Below, one piece after another: positions 1 to 12,612 of a DNA stretch of 64,000 bases (within the stretch, counting starts at the first letter, position 1; each line of letters begins with the position of its first letter). Both the position numbers and the translations under genes were made by a program. This DNA is from Lineus longissimus (taxonomy: Eukaryota; Nemertea; Pilidiophora; Heteronemertea; Lineidae). Below the pieces are notes generated by a model. That model searched no databases, was not told the DNA's origin, and saw only the letters and a program-made list of their open reading frames with translations. Where the stretch lies: positions 11,012,937 through 11,076,936 of the forward strand of contig NC_088313.1 in assembly GCF_910592395.1 (NCBI RefSeq), written 5' to 3'.

Positions 1-110
1 TGTGATAAGCCTCTAGCTGATGAAGGTTTGATTGCTAGTTGCAGGTCGATTTTTACCATGGTTGACACTTATGGTGTGCATATGGTCCTCTTTAACCCAA
101 TAGAGCGACC

Positions 111-1016
111 TATTTTTTACCCCTCGGCCCATAAAGGCTAGAGGGGTATTGTCGAGGCGTTCGCCGTCTGTCTGTCCGTCTGGCCGTCTGTCTGTCCGTC
201 GGGCCGTTGATCTCGTTTCCGGAGCATATATCCGTAACCATAAATGCTGGCCATTTCATCTCTGGGTGGTTTGAAGGTCTTGTGGTACCATTGTGCCTTT
301 GGTAGTTTTGACGGTTTTCGACCTGCACTTGGCCCCTGGGGGCGCTTCATGCAAAAAAACTACTTTTGGCTATATCTCATGAATTATGCTAGCTAGAATC
401 ATGATATTTTTACTGAGGACAGTACTCATGAATCTACATCACATAATACCCGGGTTTTTGATTTGACCTACTTTTCAAGGTCACAGGGGTCAAGTAGCGC
501 ATATTGACCATCAGTTGTTTCCGGAACATATATCCGTAACCATAAATGCTGGGCATTTCATCTCTGGGTGGTTTGAAGGTCTTATGGTACCATTGTGCCT
601 TTTAGCAGTTTTGACGGTTTTCGACCTACACTTGGCCCAAGGGGGCGCTTTATGTGAAAAACTACTTCTGGCTATATCTCATGAATTATGCTAGCTTGAA
701 TCATGATATTTTTACTGAGGACAGTACTCATGAGACTACATCACATAATTCCCGGGTTTTTGATTTGACCTACTTTTCAAGGTCACAGGGGTCAAGTAGC
801 GTAAATTGACCATCAGTGGTTCCGGAGCATATATCCGTAACCATAAATGCTAGGCATTTCATCTCTGGGTGGTTTGAAGGTCTTATGGTACCATTGTGCG
901 TTTTGGCAGTTTCGACGGATTTCAACCTACACTTGGCCCCAGGGGGGGCTTCATGCGAAAAACTACTTTCGGCTATATCTCAGGAATTATGCCAGCTAAA
1001 ATCATGATTTTTTTGT
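111..1016 (+). repeat. Hairpin-microsatellite-core interspersed repeat, copy with ~300-bp core units
   Basis: The element opens after a T-run with a hairpin (ACCCCTC at 119-125 pairing with GAGGGGT at 141-147). A GTCY-type microsatellite follows at about 164-200. After it come three tandem units of about 300 bp, starting near 222, 522 and 822 at the shared motif CATATATCCGTAACCATAAA; the third is truncated near 1016. Each unit carries the block TTGACCTACTTTTCAAGGTC. No coding potential; short reading frames here are by chance. No 3' hairpin end was found, so the right boundary is approximate. Confidence 0.75.
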
Positions 1017-1310
1017 AATGTGCGTTGGGGATGACTAGAGGAAGGTTCCTTTTGAAAACGGGCTCGTTATGATTGTCAATATGCTCACAGGGCGGCGTGC
1101 TTGAAATCGGTTTCCGTCAATTTCGAGGAGAACCGTCTGATTAAATTCATTTTTGGTATGTACGTTGAGGGTGACTAGAGCGAGGCTCCTTTCGAAAACG
1201 GGCGCGTTCCGATTATCAATATGCCCAATTCATTTTTGGTATGTACTTTGGGGGTGACTAGAGCGAGGTTCCTTTCGAAAACAGGCTCGTTCTGATTCTC
1301 AATACTAGCA
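1017..1310. repeat. Degenerate tandem units (GACTAGAG family)
   Basis: Three related stretches share GGTGACTAGAGCGAGG followed by CCTTTCGAAAACGGG, at about 1017-1085, 1150-1225 and 1232-1305. The piece CTTGAAATCGGTTTCCGTC (about 1101-1130) recurs near 10634, so this is dispersed repeat DNA. No gene seen. Confidence 0.55.
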
Positions 1311-1413
1311 TATACCGGAGGCGCGGGCTGTTCGAGGTATAAAAATCGGATTGTGTGGGTGCTGGAATGTTGTGGGTTTGGTGTAAATGGGGTGCTGGTT
1401 TGTGAGTTACACT

Positions 1414-4026
1414 TTTTTTAGCTCAGCTGACAAAGTCAGCGGAGCTAGTAGAATAGTTGTTCAAATGGTGTCCGTCCTGCAATCCATCCATCCATCCATC
1501 CATCTAGGGACCCATCTGTGGACAAAATTGGACATTTCTGACCGGGAAGGCCTGGCCACTTCGTTGACGGTGCTAAATTAGGAGTTGTCCAAGGTGAACT
1601 CAAAAAACGAAAAATCAGCGCGATCCGACCTATATTAAGAGAATGAGGTCATTTCGCGTTTAGATTTCTTTCCCTTTTTACCTCGGTCCACAGAGCAAAT
1701 ATTGATTTCAAATATGGCTGAATATTTTTTAATATTTTTTCATTTTTTACTTTTAATGGAATTAATATAGTTTTCACCGCCAGTTGGCGCTGCAGGCACA
1801 TTGACTGTATTTTGGCGATTTCAAATTTGGAGGTGGCTCAACTTTTTTGCAAGCAGTGCTGCTGATATAATTGGCCGATCGATAGAAGAGATGCCACCAT
1901 TTAAAAATGGCGGTAGTCGCTGCTTCAATGAAGGTGAGTGAACTTTCTCATGTTCAATCGGTTGATACTCTTTTAATCAACATGATACTCTTTTAATCAA
2001 CATGACCATGTACCTGAAATTTGTGAAGGTACTGCAAAGAGTCTATATAGTTCAGATTTATCGATAGTTTTTTATAATATTGCGGAAATTTTGTGCACAA
2101 ATTAGCGAAAGTTGGTGCTCGTCTCATGTCATTTTAGAGCGAGAAATTTGTTTCCGTCGATCTCTACCACTGAAAAATCGCTTGCATAGCTTCGAATTTT
2201 TGTGAAAATAAGTATCTGAACTTGGTTTCAAATAGTCTAGAGAGTTACCTTTGTGGTGATACATATAGTATGTGATAAATATTTGTGGAATTTGTGAAAT
2301 TCGGCTTTCAAACGTGCCGATGATGCAAGCAATCTCATGTGAATTTTGCAAGTCCTGATTTGTCGACCGGGTGTCAAGAATCACTCGCCTTAATTCAGTT
2401 CAAAGATCGAAAATAATATCTGAACTTAGTTCAAATAGCCTACGCAGTTATCATTTCGGTGATATATAATGCATGCATGTAATAATTGATTAATCTGCCT
2501 AAAACGCGCAATTAAAACAGCGAAAGATCTTGATAAACACTCTGGTGGCGGTCGCACTAAATAACGACCGGTAGGGCCCGAAGTCTGGCGGAGAAAAAAA
2601 GGTAGCGCCCGGAGGTTGAAACGGGATTTTTATGCACTTTTAACTGTATATTTATGTTGTTTAGATGTATTTCTAACAGTTCTGTAACTTTGATGACCAA
2701 GCTTGCACCCAAAGTTGGTAAAATTGATGCTTGTTTGTGGACTGCGCGAGCGACCGGAGAATTCGCCGTCGGCCATTTTGGCTACGGTCCCTGAGTTGTT
2801 GTGGTTGGCAATTTTGCAACAAATCTCGCCATTTATGTTTGTTTTCTCCCTGTCTGGTCATTGGCCGTGAAAAAAATTATTTTGAAAGTCACATTTTGAC
2901 ATCGTAGTATGAATTCCACTGCAGTTTCGTTAGGCAGCAATGCTCATGTTTTTGGTTTGCAATCCTGTACTGTCTGTACACTGCGCTGTGCATGGTTGTA
3001 CTGTTGGCTGTAAAAAAAGACAAAAACGATAGCCTAAGAGGATAACTCAACAGGCCCTCATGATTCAATTGATGGACACCTTATTTGATAGTACCTCATC
3101 ATTAAGTCCACTAGATCCTGTTCTGTCACATGTCGTAGACGATAGACAATTTTCAAAATGTAGTACACCACTCGCTCATCTTTAAGCCCAGCTCTCGGCT
3201 CACTATGGTTCAGTCTGTGAGACTAATTTAAAGAGGTTACACTTTTATTTTGAATTGGAAAACAGCCCACATGACTGACTTTTCACTGAGTAATAAGTGT
3301 GCCCTTCAAAGGTTAAGTCTCTTTCTGGATTTGCTTCCATAGATGCCTTGTTCAGGATATCATCTGACCGATGCCTGGTCAAGCACAGACTGTATCCGGT
3401 GGTGTACATTTCCCCGTCTATGTCACCCTTTTTTATTCAGTCTGTGTTAATTTCTCTTCTCTTCTTTTACAGATTTACTGTTGTTGGTTATTGCAAGAGG
3501 AGTCGTTGGCACATTTCAAGTCCAGGAAAGCACTTGCTGTTCCCACATTCACAGTAAGGTGTGCTTACTCGTTTTACTGCTTTCTATCCCGGAGAGCGTT
3601 ATCAAATATCTGCCGCAAGGCAACAAATATCTGCCGCAAGGCGCTTCAAATATCTGCCGAAAGGCATCAAATATCTGTCACACCAATAAAGTTCATTTTG
3701 TTAACCAACTCTTTATCTTCTTTTCTTCACATACAAAAAAGACCGTCCCAAACATTTGGCTGCATCCACTTCATCAATGTCCAGACAACAGTCGGTTCAT
3801 TTGACCATTGTAAAGCAGCAGGCCCCACCTCACAATATACACTGTAATAATTATGTACCTTGTGTCCATGTGCATGTTATTAGTTCCACCTACGCTGCAT
3901 GAAGACAAGGACTCCACTCTTTGACGTCACCACACAACTCCTTGACGTCATCACACACCCCACTACTGCAACGGCAACGTCATATAGCAGGGTGACGTCA
4001 ACTCAGTACTTCAGCATGCACTGATA
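1414..4026 (+). mobile_element. 2.7-kb interspersed element, left part (split copy)
   Basis: This begins at TTTTTAGCTCAGCTGAC and is collinear with 44731-47253, differing by scattered substitutions and small indels. The 5' end has an imperfect hairpin (AGCTCAGCTGAC ... GTCAGCGGAGCT) followed by a CATC microsatellite at about 1486-1504. That microsatellite is longer here than in the second copy. The last 150 bases hold three perfect TGACGTCA octamers. The element stops at 4026, where a TIR transposon is inserted, and resumes at 9797. An 86-codon frame at 3297-3557 is present in both copies but resembles no protein I know. Confidence 0.75.
3922..4000. promoter_or_regulatory. Cluster of three CRE-type octamers (TGACGTCA)
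   Basis: Perfect palindromic TGACGTCA octamers lie at 3922-3929, 3943-3950 and 3993-4000. They are conserved in the paralogous element at 47135-47142, 47156-47163 and 47220-47227. This is the classical CREB/ATF site; function here is inferred only from the motif. Confidence 0.5.
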
Positions 4027-6336
4027 CAGTCAGTTGGCCGCGCCCCCGTTCGCAGCGCCAAAAGAGCGTTTCTCTCTGCGTTGCGCTGCTACTGTCACCT
4101 ATCGGTAAAAATTTGATACTAACTCGCGCCATATTTGTGGCAGAGACTAAAACCTCTGTAGCATGCACCACTGTTCGGGGAGAGCGATTGATCAAAGATG
4201 GTGAAATTGTTAGTTATTGAAAGAAAAAATTGGTGTTTATTTCATCGAATTCCAAGCAAAATCAACCGAGTTTGATCAATTTTTCGAAAGATGGTATTTT
4301 CGCAATCTTCGCTGAACATACCTCACTCAAAGATATTTTCCAGCTTTGCGGCGATATTTGGTAAATTGATTTTTTGCGAAGTGGTTGACCAATCCTAAAC
4401 GAATTCATATCTTTTAAAACATTTGAGCACCCGGTTTCCTAAATATTTCTTTTTTGGCACTTAATTTGGTGATTTTTCGAAGAAATCTCATTAATATTTA
4501 TGACGTTTTGGATCACGTGATGTAAATCAAGCCGTTTTTCGCGGCAATTGCGTGCACGACGCGATATTGTAAAAATATTTTAATGCACAGCGTGTCTCAA
4601 AAAAATTGTGGTTAAAAGTGAGAATGGCATGATGATAGCCTGTTTGAGTTCTGTTGATGAATATGCTTAGTCTGACTATAATTTCTACAACTTGTGGCCA
4701 AATGACCAGATGATTTTGAGCCTTATGATAAAGCTACTGGAAATGTCAGAGCGACAGTGACTGAGTGAGTGTTATGTTATGTTATGAGACTGGAGGTATG
4801 TCATGTGTTCCACCATATCGTCATTGATATTGACCAGGAATACTATCGATTTGTGTGGATGTGCTCAAACAGTAAAGCATGAGCCATGATGCTTCACTTC
4901 CGAAAAGATCCAGGTGACTGAGATGTCTACTACTACTGTTGGGCAATCCGGCTGATTCTTCAGAAATTTCTCTGTATATCCTCTGTGAAAATAAACTTTC
5001 TCATAATGATATATCTTTTGTTTGTTTGGTAATTTTAGTTGCCTATGTTTAGGCACTTTTTTGCCAGATTTGCCTGTAAAAGGCTGCCATAGTTCAGGAA
5101 AAGAAATCATATACACATTACAATGTGGATCTTCACGGTCCAAAACACCAGGGCCTACTAGGTGACATGGCTCAATAATAGGCATTGTCTGGTAATTTTG
5201 GACGACCTTTGGATGGAAAGTTTATTTTCCCTGACCCTGGCCTGGGTCTGAACGGGCTTCCAAGCCATCAATGATGCTTATAAAGCCGGGAATAGCCTCA
5301 TCAGTACCCCCACAAGAGTTATTTTGTGCCAGACATCGCGCACAGAACTTGCCATCATCTCATTTTTAGAGTTGCTGTATCAGTAAAAGATAATACCAAA
5401 AAGCTGATAAAGTATGTAATTTGAGCAGCATGACCAATGCCAGTGTTAAAGGTGTAAACTTAACATATTACAGGACATCTTCCTGCAAGATTGTGATTGG
5501 TTTAACTTGAAGTTTGTCATCAATTTGACTGTTGTAATTGTACATCCATGCTGTTGTCATTCAGGAAAAATCTGCTTTATCTTTCAGCTAATACTTTCAC
5601 TTATCCAATCAATCGGGTTTGATGAACAAGCTGTTGAATGGTGTAAACAATCATTAGCAAATAACGTCACGAATGAAAATAAGTTTGATTCCTTCCACTT
5701 GAAAAGTTCAACAGCACCACTTGCAAGAATTTGAATTTGGCATTGTGTTTTACACCCTTCAACAATTGACTGTCTGTTTGTTATTGGTGTTCTTGTTTCA
5801 ATGTTAGCGTTTCACTGTTAAAGAGTTTCAAGATGCAGAAGAGAGGATTAGTTATCTTTAATGTTAAGTTTCTTCTTTGCATCATTTTGTCATTAAATTT
5901 GGCCAATGGTGGTCTCATGAAAGGAGGGATGGGACGGCAGGATGGGCTATTGGACAAGTTTTCATAATCAGTATTCTAGATAGGCTTAGGCAAAGCTAAT
6001 GCATTAACTTTTGGATTTAATGGGAAATTGAAATCAATGTAGAGAAAAAAGTAAAGCTAACATCTTTTTGATATTTTTCAGGTATAAGAAGGGTACTAAG
6101 GAGATTTTATTTTTATACTCAATAAGCGTATACAATGTTTCATTTCAAGGTCACATGACCTTGAACTTGGCCAAATCAAGCAATTTGACCATAAAAATTA
6201 AAGGTGTGACCATGTGATTTTTTCAATCATTGCAATTTCTGACAAAACAAGGCTAAGAAATTGACCAAAATGGTGAATTTGGAAAAATAGGCAGAATTTT
6301 CGTTTCAATATTTGTGAATTTTGGGGGGAAAATGAG

Positions 6337-6392
6337 TTTTTAGCTCACCTCTTAGCAGAGGTGAGCTAATCCCATACCGTGGCGTCCGTCGT

Positions 6393-6460
<68 letters not shown>

Positions 6461-7501
6461 CGTCGTCCGTTAGCAGGGCACGTTTCGTAACTGTTAGAGC
6501 TATTGAGTTGAAACTTGGTACACATGTACCCTTATGTAATGACACCTTGGAGACTAAGTTTCGGTCCGATTCGTTTCATGGTTTGGCCACCAGGGGGCCA
6601 AACGTTAAAAGTGAAAATATGCAATATCTCCCTTAATAGTAGTCGGGAAATTTTGAAAAAAATATGGTAGGTACTTCTAGCAAAGGTGCATCATATATCC
6701 TCCGGGTTTTTGATTTGACCTCCTTTTCAAGGTCACAGAGGTCAAATGGTGTAAATTGGCCGTTAGGATGTAACGATGGCACGTTTCTAAACTGCAATGA
6801 CTATTGATACCAAATTTGGTACACATTTACCCCTTAGTCAGGTGATCTCAGGGACCGAAGTTTGGTCCAATATGATTCACCACTTGACCACCAGGGGGCA
6901 AAATCCAAAAACCTTAAAAATGCAATTATTCCTTAACTTCTTGCCCGATTGCCACCAATTTGATATCATGGGTACATCTAACCACCATACAGTATATGTC
7001 ACACAGGTTTGTAATTTGACCTTCTTGTCAAGGTCACAGAGGTCAAATGGCGTAAATTCGCCGTCAGGCCGTAACTATGGCACGTTTCTTAACAGCAATG
7101 ACTATTGATCACAAATTAAGTACACATGTACCCCTTGGTCAGGTGATCTTAGGTACCGAAGTTTGGTGCAATCTGATTTGCCGTTTGGCCTCCAGGGAGG
7201 GGGCCGAATCCTAAATTCTTCAAAATGCCATTATTCCTAGCAATGACTTGCCCGATTGGCACCAATTTTATATCATAGGTACATCTAATTCTAACAACCA
7301 TTCAATGTGTCACCCGGGTCTTCTTTGATTTGACCTACTTTTCAAGGTCACAGAGGTCGAATGTACTGTAAATTGGCCATTTTGGGGAAATTGTAATTGC
7401 TTGGACCTACATCAAACCTAACACTACATGACACAATACCATGCTCTTTATCCATCTTTCCTCCACATGAGGTGAGCACAATGGCCCTGGCCATTTCATT
7501 T
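6337..7501 (+). mobile_element. HINE/DINE-like repeat (AGCTCACCTC family), copy 1
   Basis: Architecture in order: T-run; hairpin AGCTCACCTC/GAGGTGAGCT (6342-6367); GTC trinucleotide microsatellite (about 6385-6460); core units of ~300 bp, each with a CCACCAGGGGG-type block and the TCAAGGTCACAGAGGTCAAA block; a copy of GAGGTGAGC; and a 3' hairpin AATGGCCCTGGCCATT (7480-7495) followed by TCATT. GAGGTGAGC near the 3' end is the inverse of the 5' arm, a subterminal inverted repeat. This matches Helentron-associated non-autonomous elements (DINE-1, pearl). Nested in the 4027-9796 transposon. Other copies: 13159-14696, 29405-30523, 57779-59658. Confidence 0.8.
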
Positions 7502-7639
7502 TATGTTTTCTCTCAAAAAGTGAAGAATTCTGACAAAAATTGGATTATATTCAAAATTCACCAATTTGATGCAGATTAACAGCAGAAAATTCATGAATAA
7601 GGTGTTTACTACTACTATTTACAATATTTAGGCCCTGCC

Positions 7640-8050
7640 AGTGCCTGAAGATATGTTTTGGGTGAAAAAATGCATTTTTCTTCAATAATGCATGATTTTT
7701 GCCGAAATGCACAGAACTTGATAAATTTGCCAAAATAGCAATACAAACCCACATAGAATTGATCTTTATATGCATATAAGGCAATCCTATGCAACTTTGT
7801 TGTATCAGGATGTGACTGGGTTGTTGTTTTGGGTGAAAAGAAGCATTTTTCAACCAAAAAACACGACTTCTGCAGAAATTTTTGAAACTTCATAAATATG
7901 TCCAAATAACCAGATTAACCAGGATAGAATTAAACTTTATATACATATGATACCATTTTTGTCAGATAAGAAGGTGACTTAACCACCATTTTGGGTGAAA
8001 AATATGTGTTTTTCCACCAAAAAGTACAGTTTTTGCCGTAAATAAAGTGA
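7640..8050. repeat. ~165-bp tandem repeat, three units
   Basis: The motif TTTTGGGTGAAAA recurs at 7656, 7827 and 7988, each followed by a stretch of the type TTTTTGCCGAAATGC and then CATAAAT. It lies inside the 4027-9796 transposon. Apparent reading frames on the - strand are by-products. Confidence 0.65.
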
Positions 8051-9780
8051 GAGAGAGTCTCTGTTAGACAGCCCAGTTTCTTCCTCCACCTGCAGGAACT
8101 GCCAGACTTTATTGTTTATGCTGAAAAGAAAAAAACAAATTCATTTGAAACTAAAATATTGTCAGTAAATGCCAATAAAGAACTGAATATGACTTCACAA
8201 TTCAAATCTACTGTCAATAAAATAAATCGGAGGGGGTACAAACAATAAATGGGACCAGCTTTTCTTATCTATTTTACGTAGGAACGGCTGCTCGCATCAA
8301 TTGTTTGCCCTCCCACCGCACCAAAAAATATCAAACGGCACTTACGCCCTAACTGGGATTGATATTAATAATATTTTTCATCTGGTCTACTTACATTAAT
8401 CTACACTTTGTTTTTGTCAAGAAAATTCCTCATAAATACGTCGATATACGGAAGAACTACGATTTATCAATTTGGGGAAGAACAGCCCAGTGCCAATCTC
8501 GCCCACAGGACGTTAATCGCGTTACGCCATCACAAAATGTGTTGCGTAGCGACTGTGAATGGCTGGAGACGAGATCGCCACAACACTGCATTTGAGTCAT
8601 AGAAAGATTACGCGGGGTGTCATGGAATTTCCCTCGGCGGCGGCTTATTATTGGGTCTATTTCAATGGAATTTCATATTCGTCCTCTCCATTGATTGCTT
8701 TGTCATTCTGGGGGGGGTTAGCTGTAATGATTACTCACCGTTTGGCTCTAATTTATCCTAAAAGAGCGGCCGTTCCGTTGCACTGACGGCGGCCATTCGC
8801 CCGTGTTTATTTCCCATCGTTTTGGCGGCTAACCACGTGATATATGTAAATTTAGTGACGAATAAAGGGGATTCCAAATTTTGATTGGATCAGACGATAA
8901 ATAACACGGCGCGGGAAGTTTGAATATGCATATTTTTCCTGCATAATTAGGTGAAAACATCGATGACGTCAAAACGTAAACACGGCTTGAAATGGCTGAC
9001 GCGGCGCTGATTTCTGTGGTTTTGGCATGGTTTCAAGTCGCGATTGTGGAATAAAAACGCAAAGACATTCCATCAAAACGATGTATTTATTTAATAAAGG
9101 TATGAGGAACAACATGGTATTAATAATTAGGGATGTTAGCAAGGTTTATATGGTGAATTTGGCGTATTTGTGTGACTATGATTTCGTTACGGTTCACATG
9201 GTCACACGCATGTAGGGTGTTAATGCATAGGGTTGCCTAAGCCTATTCTAGAACACGTTTTGTAGCGATGGTGGCGATCCTAGTGTTCGGGCCTCTTCGG
9301 CTCAACTTCGGGTGTGGTCGGAACCTAAATCCGGCTGCAACATTTTCTGACAAAAATCAGAGGCAACTTAAACGTATTTTCCAGCCGTGCGACAGAAATA
9401 ATCATTTTTACTATTGTGTTATTCAGTCAAAGATACATATAACAATAAATATCAGTCATTACTTCTGAGCACGCGCGATGTTTTTGATGAGTTAGGTGCA
9501 TTTATTCAACAAAATTACGTGAAAAAATTGCAAATTTTCGGGCGACGACCGCTGTTCAAAGTCACGTAAACAGCAAACCTCAGGACTTTTTACACTTTTT
9601 TCTTAATGAAACAGATCATCCAGAATAATATGTTCCGTTTACATGTCATTCAGAAAGATTTTGACAAGTTTAGGATCGATTTCCGACTTCATATTTTTCA
9701 CGCCTAAATGTACGCGATAATGAGCTCGTAATGATATGCAGTGACGTCATAGCGCAGAGAGAATTACGCGGAAATGGGGG
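8051..9780. other. Right part of the TIR transposon, no recognisable gene
   Basis: I found no conserved coding sequence on either strand. A TGACGTCA octamer lies at 8964-8971 and another at 9744-9751 near the right terminus. The stretch 8770-9010 is relatively GC-rich and could hold a promoter, but nothing decides this. Confidence 0.3.
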
Positions 9781-9796
9781 CGCGGCCAACTGACTG

Positions 9797-9944
9797 GATA
9801 TAGCAAGAAGGTCTTCGCACCAGCACTTCTGCGTGCTAGACGTTATAGCTTCACGTTGCCTCATAATAACGGTACCGACACACACTTGGCCCTTGCCTTC
9901 ACCTATCCATTTCAGCTGAGCGCCAGGCCCTTGGGCCTCTTGTT
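9797..9944 (+). mobile_element. 2.7-kb interspersed element, right part (3' end with hairpin)
   Basis: Collinear with 47250-47397. It ends with an AGGCCCTTGGGCCT hairpin followed by CTTGTT, after which the two copies diverge completely, so this is the element's 3' terminus. A hairpin plus a short pyrimidine-rich tail at the end parallels the AGCTCACCTC family. Confidence 0.75.
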
Positions 9945-11700
9945 CATGAGTGTAATACTTCTTGAAAACAGAACTATGTAACCATGTACATGATGTACAG
10001 GCGTCCACAATCATGCTAAACCAATTCTCGGAAAACCAAGATGGTCAGACTGGTGATGTACTCGATATCAGCCAGCGATTAGCGCCTGAATGGTTTAAGT
10101 TACTGGTGTGTGCGTAAATCTTGTCTCCCGTTGGGTACATTGTGTCCTGAGATGAGCTATTTGTGAATAAATGGCCGTCTCGAGGTGGAAAAGCAGCATT
10201 TTTCCTTCAGATATGGGCGCAGCCATCTTGCATGCTGGCGTCAGTGACGTCGATTGTGATTGGTGGATGGTGCGCGCATGGAAGGGACCATTTGGACAGG
10301 ACATCTGATTGGTTGATAGCGGAGGTGGGAGGTGGCTCGGCAATTTTCGTGACGGTAATAATGCAGAGAGATAACTGATGGACTTCTCGGCGAAGAGATT
10401 TCTTGGAGCTCTCCAGTTGACGGCATCTCCACAAAGTTGTTATTTATTCCAAAACCACCAAGATATTCGACGTATGACACCCTCAGTGACACTCTTACTT
10501 ATGATCCACACCTACGAAACCAAAAGATGCAAGAATTCGACGCATTTTTGAGGCCCAATTTTGAAACAAAAATCGCCTCCTATTTAGCGGCCACAACGCG
10601 CATTATAGTATAGATGGTCACCAGGGCAACGTGCTTGAAATCGGTTTCCGTCAATTTCGAGGAGAACGACTTGGAGGATGGAATCAATTTTTAGTGGGTG
10701 TAGGCCTAATGCAGTTTTGTAAGGGGAAGGTTCCTTTCGAAAATCAGCGCGATTCAAAATTCAATATGGCCGCCACGCTCACAGTCACATCCTCAAAATA
10801 GGTTTCCACAATTTTAATTTCCATATGCAATCTAGCCACTCCACTAAGCCAACTTCACCATTATCTCACCTTCAACCTTAATAGGCTGAGGGGTTATGCT
10901 CGCTTTGTGATGCTATTTTTGCACTGTCCAGTTGTAACAGCCCATATTTGAGGATTTCACAAATTCAGACATGAATTATTCAGTGATCTTTTTGTATTGT
11001 CCGAATTCCAAATCATATATTGCAGTGATCTTAGATTTGTCGAGATTCAAAATCATGTATTACGAGTTATATTTATATGAAAGCTAATCAACTAAAGAAT
11101 TGAATTGTTGATGGAGTAAACTTTTGGTGACCTTTCACCTTGACCTGTGACCTGAACATCTATGTCAGATTCACAATCATTTGGAGGTCCTAAATCATGA
11201 TCAGAGTCATCGAGTTTGTGAATAATTTGATCCAATTGTCGCATATTCCTCGACATCTCGGAGCCAAACTCACTTGATCGCTAAAGAAAGATGCAAATGG
11301 TGACCTTGCTGCAGAAATAGGAAAGGCCCGGGATACCCGACACCAAGAATCACTAGAGGCCTGGCGGCCTGAATAGCTACGCTGGCGGATTTGAATAGGA
11401 AGGAATGAGATGAATGACAAGAGCATATAACAAGTAGTACATGCATATGCATGTACCAGAATGCATGTTTATGGTAGATAGGGAGATGTGGACAGACTAG
11501 ATGGAATCAAGCTTAGACAAATGGGGCCAAAGTCATGAAGAGCGTTTAGATTAAAACAGCGTTTAACTACTGAATAGACAGATTCAGGTCCTTCATATTA
11601 ATCTTCATAAATTTTGAATAGGCTCTGAAACTAATGAGGGAGAAGTTACACACATCTAACCCTTAAACGCCCTTTATGAATTTGGCCCCTAGGGTGGATG
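9945..11700. other. Non-coding stretch, only repeat fragments seen
   Basis: No gene recognised. Around 10625-10760 it shares CTTGAAATCGGTTTCCGTCA and neighbouring sequence with about 1100-1200. Reading frames at 10095-10492 overlap one another on both strands and look like shadows. Confidence 0.4.
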
Positions 11701-12350
11701 ACAGTTGTGAACGTTTTATTTGAACTGCAGTGATTGAAGTAATTGAGGGGTTCTTTTGTCACATCCACTCTTCAATACCTTCAGTGCATTTGATCCAACT
11801 GTGTTTAAGCACAAAACTGCTCTTTCAATACCTTTAGTTTGATAACATTAACTCGACTGCCTTCCTCTCACGGTGTTCAAGTTGTTTAGTAAGTCATAAA
11901 AGTAAACCCGGGTAAACCTGTTCTTAAACACTTTAAGTTTGATATCAAACACGGATGACACCTTTCACTTTAACCGTCTCCAATAAGTCAGTTTGTAATG
12001 AAAATGGGTTAGCACAAACCTACTTTTCATTACCTTTAGTTCGATACCAAACTCGACTACTTTAGCTAGTCTTAAAGTAGGGCAGTGCAAATCTCTCCTT
12101 CATTACCTTGAGTTTAGATTAGTTGTTGTGACACTGCCCTATTCCCTCCCATAAGGCTATAATGCAGTCTCTAGATTGTGACATGAGGCACGATGCCATC
12201 TCTTACATCACCCTCTACTCTCATATCAATCGGGCAACAATACGGTATCTTACTTGATTGTGGCATGAGGCATGATGCCGTGTCTTGTATCACCCGCTTC
12301 TCTTATATTAATCAGGCTACAACGAAGCCTTACTTGATTGTGACAAGGCT
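11700..12350 (-). repeat. ~80-bp degenerate tandem array, inverted relative to 44.1-44.7 kb
   Basis: The left part repeats units of the type CTTTAGTTCGATACCAAACT...TAGGGCAG. The right part repeats a unit containing TTACTTGATTGTGACA...GATCAGGCTACAAT. The reverse complement of 44100-44730 aligns along about 11930-12350, so the same array exists in opposite orientation 32 kb away. A third piece in this orientation lies at 15085-15250. Confidence 0.65.
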
Positions 12351-12354
12351 TAAA

Positions 12355-12440
12355 ATAAGCGATTCGCATCGCAATTTGCGACCCGAATTTGCCGTTTTGC
12401 GACACAAAAAATTTCCGTCTATTAGCAAAACTGCGAATCG
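12355..12440. repeat. Hairpin-forming inverted repeat (GCGATTCGCA)
   Basis: GCGATTCGCA near 12359 pairs with TGCGAATCGC near 12430 across roughly 60 bases that also contain GCGAC/TTGCGA runs. It looks like an interspersed foldback fragment. Confidence 0.4.
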
Positions 12441-12612
12441 CGTTTTTACCTCATCTTGTAAAATCATTATCATTTTGACGATCCTGAGACGGTCCCCGAA
12501 GCAACCATCGCCAACCCCTTCGTCAGGTAAGTTTAGGCAAATGCATAGTACATATGATTAGTACCGTTCAGGACCCGGAAGCGAGGTTGAATATCGCTGC
12601 TGGGAAAGTAAA

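Larger units (their letters stand above)
4027..9796. mobile_element. 5.77-kb TIR DNA transposon with 4-bp target duplication
   Basis: The ends are a perfect 21-bp inverted repeat: it starts CAGTCAGTTGGCCGCG at 4027 and its reverse complement ends at 9796. A further subterminal match (TCTCTCTGCG near 4071 and its complement near 9753) extends the similarity. GATA flanks both ends (4023-4026 and 9797-9800). The paralogous 2.7-kb element at 44731-47397 has a single GATA (47250-47253) at that spot, so it is the empty site and proves the boundaries. Inside are a nested hairpin-microsatellite repeat (6337-7501) and a three-unit ~165-bp tandem array. I found no recognisable transposase, so this copy is probably non-autonomous. 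CAG...CTG ends with a 4-bp duplication do not settle the superfamily. Confidence 0.85.

Noticed and set aside
160-205. GTCY run as an independent microsatellite locus
   Set aside because: It sits right after the 5' hairpin, as in other members of the repeat class, so it is part of the element.
3297-3847. 86- to 158-codon frames in the 2.7-kb element, also at 46509-47060
   Set aside because: Kept in both copies simply because the copies are recent duplicates; three overlapping frames are equally open and none resembles a protein.
4865-5185. 106-codon frame on the - strand within the TIR transposon
   Set aside because: No family motif, no splice context and no second copy to show conservation; not supported as transposase.
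6379-6636. Poly-Arg reading frame, and similar ones at 12991-13384 and 29403-29657
   Set aside because: Translation of the GTC microsatellite and core units of the HINE-like repeats; no conserved protein.
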